Shown: one piece after another, positions 60,162-64,000 of the stretch
Layout of the letters: each line of letters starts with the position of its first letter
Position numbering within the stretch: position 1 is the first letter of the stretch
Source of the DNA: Manduca sexta
Taxonomy: Eukaryota; Arthropoda; Insecta; Lepidoptera; Sphingidae
Direction: 5' to 3'
Length of the DNA stretch: 64,000 bases
NCBI RefSeq assembly: GCF_014839805.1
Contig: NC_051134.1
Coordinates: 14,477,170-14,541,169 of the forward strand
Notes under the pieces: generated by a model
Seen by the model: only the letters and a program-made list of their open reading frames with translations
Told to the model about the DNA's origin: nothing
Database searches by the model: none
Program-made: the position numbers and the translations under genes

Positions 60162-62317
60162 GCCGCTCGCGTCGCCTCCGCCCCCTCCGCCCCGCAACAC
60201 GGCTCGCTTCTACTCGTCCGCTTCCCGTAACATAGCTACCTATCACCGCGGCCCGGCTCGACAACACGAAACATATTTTGGCTAATTCATTACTTTTATA
60301 ATTTAATTAATACATAAACAGAACTTCTAACAATGTTTGCCTCTCACCCACGAGGTGATAAAAGCAATAAAATAATTTATGTAAGTAATAAATACACTCC
60401 CAAGCAATACATTGCTCAAGTGACTTGCAGTGTTAATTAACGGATACTTTTAACAAGTGGATGACATAGAATGTGATAAGGTATAGGATTTGCGAGCTGT
60501 AAGTGATAAGTAGCTGTGTTTGCATCTTGTAATCGAAATGTGTCAGTTTGTGAGCAGCTGAATGCGTGACGTTCATCATTGAGTTCGCTTTCAATGTCGC
60601 TCTCAGTATTTCACTATTTTCTTTTCAAATGACGCCATCTGTCATAAATTACATGTTACGTAGTAGATAATATCTTCCTAAAGTGTCTTAGTGTTAATTT
60701 TACGACATACGGAAGCAATTTTTCGTCATTGTGGGCGTAGCATGTACGACGTGAGCATGCCTCGCTTACTAGTAATGCAAGAACTTAAATCTCCTATTGA
60801 AATCACTCATTACAATGCATTGTTTATTCATATTTATTTTATATTTTTACTGAATAAATTTTTCAATGCTCATACCTCATGTTTCTTTCCATCAACTGTG
60901 TCGGGTTTTGCAGTTATATATAATCTTACATAGTTTGTATTCACTTGTAGGTGTATATATAAAATCGAATAGAGGTGAGCTGGCTGAATTTTGCTTTATA
61001 TATCTCTGCTCATGTGATTGCCTTCAATGAGTACTTATAAAATATGACATAAATAGTACAAAAGTTTTAAACATTCTTGATGGCTGGGCGAGAGCCAAGC
61101 ATTACTAGTTAGCGAGATAATATATTACTACGTCTTAAAAATATCTCAGCCATGTTAGCTGTAAATTGTCTGGCTGTAATACTGTATCGCTAAAGAGTTT
61201 AAGCAAAAGATTTCCGTGAATCTGTTAGGTTTGTGAAACCAATTTATTAAGGTAATGGTGCAAGGCTAATGATCATTTTGTGTACTAGCAATATCATTGT
61301 CATCGGCAATGTGATTTGTGGGTAAAGACCACATTCAGCATGTTCAAAAGCTTTTGTCTCGGGGTTCTGTGTCGAGTTAGTCGGGTTTTCGGCAAACCGC
61401 CGCTGTCTCATATAAATCAAATACATAATGTATGTCATTTACAAATATAAATTGTCTAATAACAGACGTAATATATTTGCACTTATCTTGGGAACAATGG
61501 AAACTACGCACACATGTATATTGTACAGTACGGACCGCCATCGAACGGAAAATTTCAATTAATTCACATATAAGACGAAATTTCTCTTTAACTATGGGTC
61601 AATAATTTCTCGCTACGATTTCTTGATTAATGTTATAGTAATTCCTTTGTTTTACAGCAAATGTGTTACATCTGTTATTTTAATATGTAAAAATATAATT
61701 GAATTTTATTCGAAATCTTAATATTTATTTTCTTTATCTCATTCCAACTTTGAGTGATAGATTTGATTCGGCTATATGTTCAGGTAGCACTCATTGTGTT
61801 GTACGTGTTTAATTTCGTCAAATGTTATATTTTTGTAAATTATTTCAATCATTTTTATTCGGATTGTTTGTAAACATTGTAAAGTAGGAAACGGCTGGTC
61901 GGAAGAGGTCAATGGGGTTTAAAACTTTAATGATATTGAAAATCGTATATAGAATATTTTCCTTGCAATAAATTAACTATTCAAACGAGTTGTATTATTT
62001 AGTTGTGTCGCCGGGTAACAGGTAAGGTGTAAGCTATGTGACTGGGCCGGGCTGCTTCGCCGGACGAGCCGTTTCCATTGGTTTGTTGCGATCAACTTTG
62101 CTGGATCTTCCAGCGTTATTTAAAGAATGTTGGTATATTATTTGCAGTTTAAGTCCAAAACCAGTTTGTAATAAAATTTGTATGAAATAATGTTGATGTT
62201 TTATTTAAATTATCCTGTACTAAATATGATTATTTTAATATTAGCTTTTGATCGCGGCTCCGCGCGCGTGAAGAATGTTTTTCGGGATAAAGCCTATAGC
62301 ACTCAATAGTGTAGCTT
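60162..62317. other. SAR1 3' UTR, then non-coding sequence
   Basis: The 3' UTR probably ends after AATAAA at 60366-60371 or a later one (61966). A small piece of the 'cgcggct' dispersed repeat lies at about 62250-62317 (TCGCGGCTCCGCGCGCGTGA, TTTTTCGGGATAAAGCC). No further gene is supported. Confidence 0.4.
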
Positions 62318-62657
62318 CTTTAGACAGCCTCGGTGGCGTAGTTGTAAATGTACACGGTACAAGTACGACTGCCGCGCTGAGGTCCTGGGTTCGAATCCCG
62401 GGTCGGGCCAAAATTATTTGTAACTGGATTTTTCCATCTTAAAAATTACTCAGTCCCACCTCGGAGTCAGGAGGTTGGCGGTGTGATACCCCCGTGCCTC
62501 GGAAAGCACGTAAAGCCGTTGGTCCTGCGCCTGAGCTCATGTCGGATTGCCGTCTCAACGAACTATGAGAGTGAAGGAACAGAGGGTGCACCTGTGTATT
62601 GCGCACACACTTGTGCACTATAATATCTCCTGCGTACCATTAATCCAATCCAATCCA
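62318..62657 (+). mobile_element. tRNA-derived SINE, apparently full length
   Basis: The head GCCTCGGTGGCGTAGTTGT (A box) and GGGTTCGAATCCCGGGTCGG (B box) is followed by GGATTTTTCCATCTTAAAA, a body with GGAGTCAGGAGGTTGGCGGT and GTCGGATTGCCGTCTCAACG, and a tail of repeated ATCCA units (62640-62657). The tRNA-like promoter plus a short tandem tail is diagnostic of a SINE. No clear target duplication was found. A truncated relative sits at 46205-46360. Confidence 0.8.
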
Positions 62658-64000
62658 ATAGGGATTCATTCAGTGTAACTTCCTATTAGTGAAAATTTTT
62701 CAAATTCGATTTAGTAAGTCCCAACATAAGGGCGTTCAAACAAGTATTTATGTACATATTAGTACAATATATATAGATAATACTATTGCGCCCTGATTGT
62801 AATTTTTGAAGTGGCTCGATTGCTAGAATTAATTGATAAAAATACCCCACATGTAGACACCAACTTGCTGTTAGGATATAGTTCGGGATGTTAATAATAC
62901 CACATTTATACTAATTAGATTTTTAATTATAGGAAAATAATGCAATAAAAATACTAATGTATAGAATATTTCTAAAGTAATAAATTTACCAACAACTCTC
63001 CAAATTTTCGTCAACATTTTAATGCAAAATACGTGGGAATGCTTTAAATAAATAGATTGATGGATAAAGCAATGAGAGTATAAGTTTCATTTCAAAACAA
63101 TGCATTAAAACATCATAAAACTATACTGATTATAAAGATTTAAATTTACTGTCAAATGTTATTTACAATCTGTATTCAAAGTAAATGATTATTGCACATT
63201 CACCGCTTAAAAATAAATTGCATGAATTCATAACATTGGTGTAATGGTATCCAGCGTGGAACCAAGATGTTTGGTGCTGATCACACCTAACTACATCTCA
63301 ATAAATTGTCTATAAACAGATCTTACACGCTCCTACTGATTACATTCTTTTAAATTCCTTCAGCGGTCGAATATATAGCTACATACGCGCGAATATACAC
63401 GATAGATATTATATATTACACACTAGGATCACTGATCACACCATATCAAGTTCGCGCGTTTATATGTGAGGTAATATCACATTTTCGACTATACTATGAT
63501 TTACATAAATTATTCTAACTACGTCACGCGCACTATATTTTTATTCACAAAATTAAACACTGTTGTCTTTAAAGAAATAGCTTATGAATGTAGTTACATA
63601 ACAATTATTAAGGCTCCTCTCAGCAAAACGGCCCGCTAACCGTATTTTTAAAAGTTATAAAAATAAATATATTCGAAATTTAAATACTAAATTATAGAAA
63701 AAAAAATATTAAACATATTTTTCCAATGTGTAATTTTTCTTTAGTTGTTTAATTTTATTTTATGATATGGATATTGTTTCATTATGAAAATGCAACTAAA
63801 ATTATTGATATTTGCAACCACAATTATATAGACAATTTAATATGAATGTTAGTATTTTTTTTAAAAAAAGGATCATTTTTTTTATGTAAGTATTCGTAAA
63901 TCTGCATATTCCCGCTTGTAATTCGTAGACTGTAAATGTATGGAATGATTGCTCATGACCGTTTGCTCAGGAGAGGGTCTTAAAGTAAGACACTAAAATT
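62658..64000. other. Non-coding stretch, nothing recognised
   Basis: AT-rich sequence with no open frame of note, no recognisable repeat boundary and no RNA gene seen. Confidence 0.45.

Noticed and set aside
63235..63310. tRNA-like string TTGGTGTAATGGTATCC.
   Set aside because: No matching B box at the right distance and no cloverleaf could be drawn.

Overview
The window looks like AT-rich insect nuclear DNA, most likely from a moth or butterfly (Lepidoptera). Genes have many introns with canonical GT..AG borders, exons are clearly richer in GC than their introns, and the repeats are of kinds familiar from Lepidoptera: tRNA-headed SINEs, a shared SINE/LINE 3' tail, a DD37D maT-type mariner, short hAT and TTAA elements, and 'cgcggcttcg' dispersed repeats. 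Nothing prokaryotic or viral was seen. All exon models were built by eye from splice sites, reading phase and family resemblance; no alignment or transcript data were available.

Layout. Positions 1-28768 hold no gene I can support. They contain a broken maT/mariner element (1311-2796), a SINE with an 18-bp target duplication (8235-8545), LINE-tail copies, a perfect 18-bp hairpin (18783-18823) and the first copy of a TTAA-flanked palindromic MITE (28036-28227). From 28769 to 32390 lie six + strand exons of a two-pass membrane protein I do not recognise; its first coding exon is not located. From 34363 to 36455 a decayed Tc1-like element contains a 1.1-kb giant palindrome nested inside it.

The right half is gene dense. 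AGBL5 (CCP5, a cytosolic metallocarboxypeptidase acting on tubulin glutamate side chains) runs from 37748 to 50516 on + in 19 coding exons, giving 1101 codons with every phase consistent. RpS14 (small ribosomal subunit uS11) lies on the - strand (53674 to 53009), convergent with AGBL5 and divergent from SAR1. SAR1, the COPII small GTPase, runs from 54753 to 60161 on + in four coding exons (193 codons). RpS14 and SAR1 share an intergenic region of about 0.45 kb that probably works as a bidirectional housekeeping promoter. The remainder (60380-64000) is non-coding with one SINE.

The genes serve separate housekeeping tasks (tubulin modification, translation, ER export) and do not form a pathway. 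The most interesting points are a roughly 390-residue insertion with two CxxC pairs inside the CCP5 catalytic domain, two in-frame candidate cassette exons in the same gene, the giant palindrome nested in a Tc1-like element, and two MITE copies that have lost opposite arms, one of them sitting 22 bp upstream of an AGBL5 splice acceptor.
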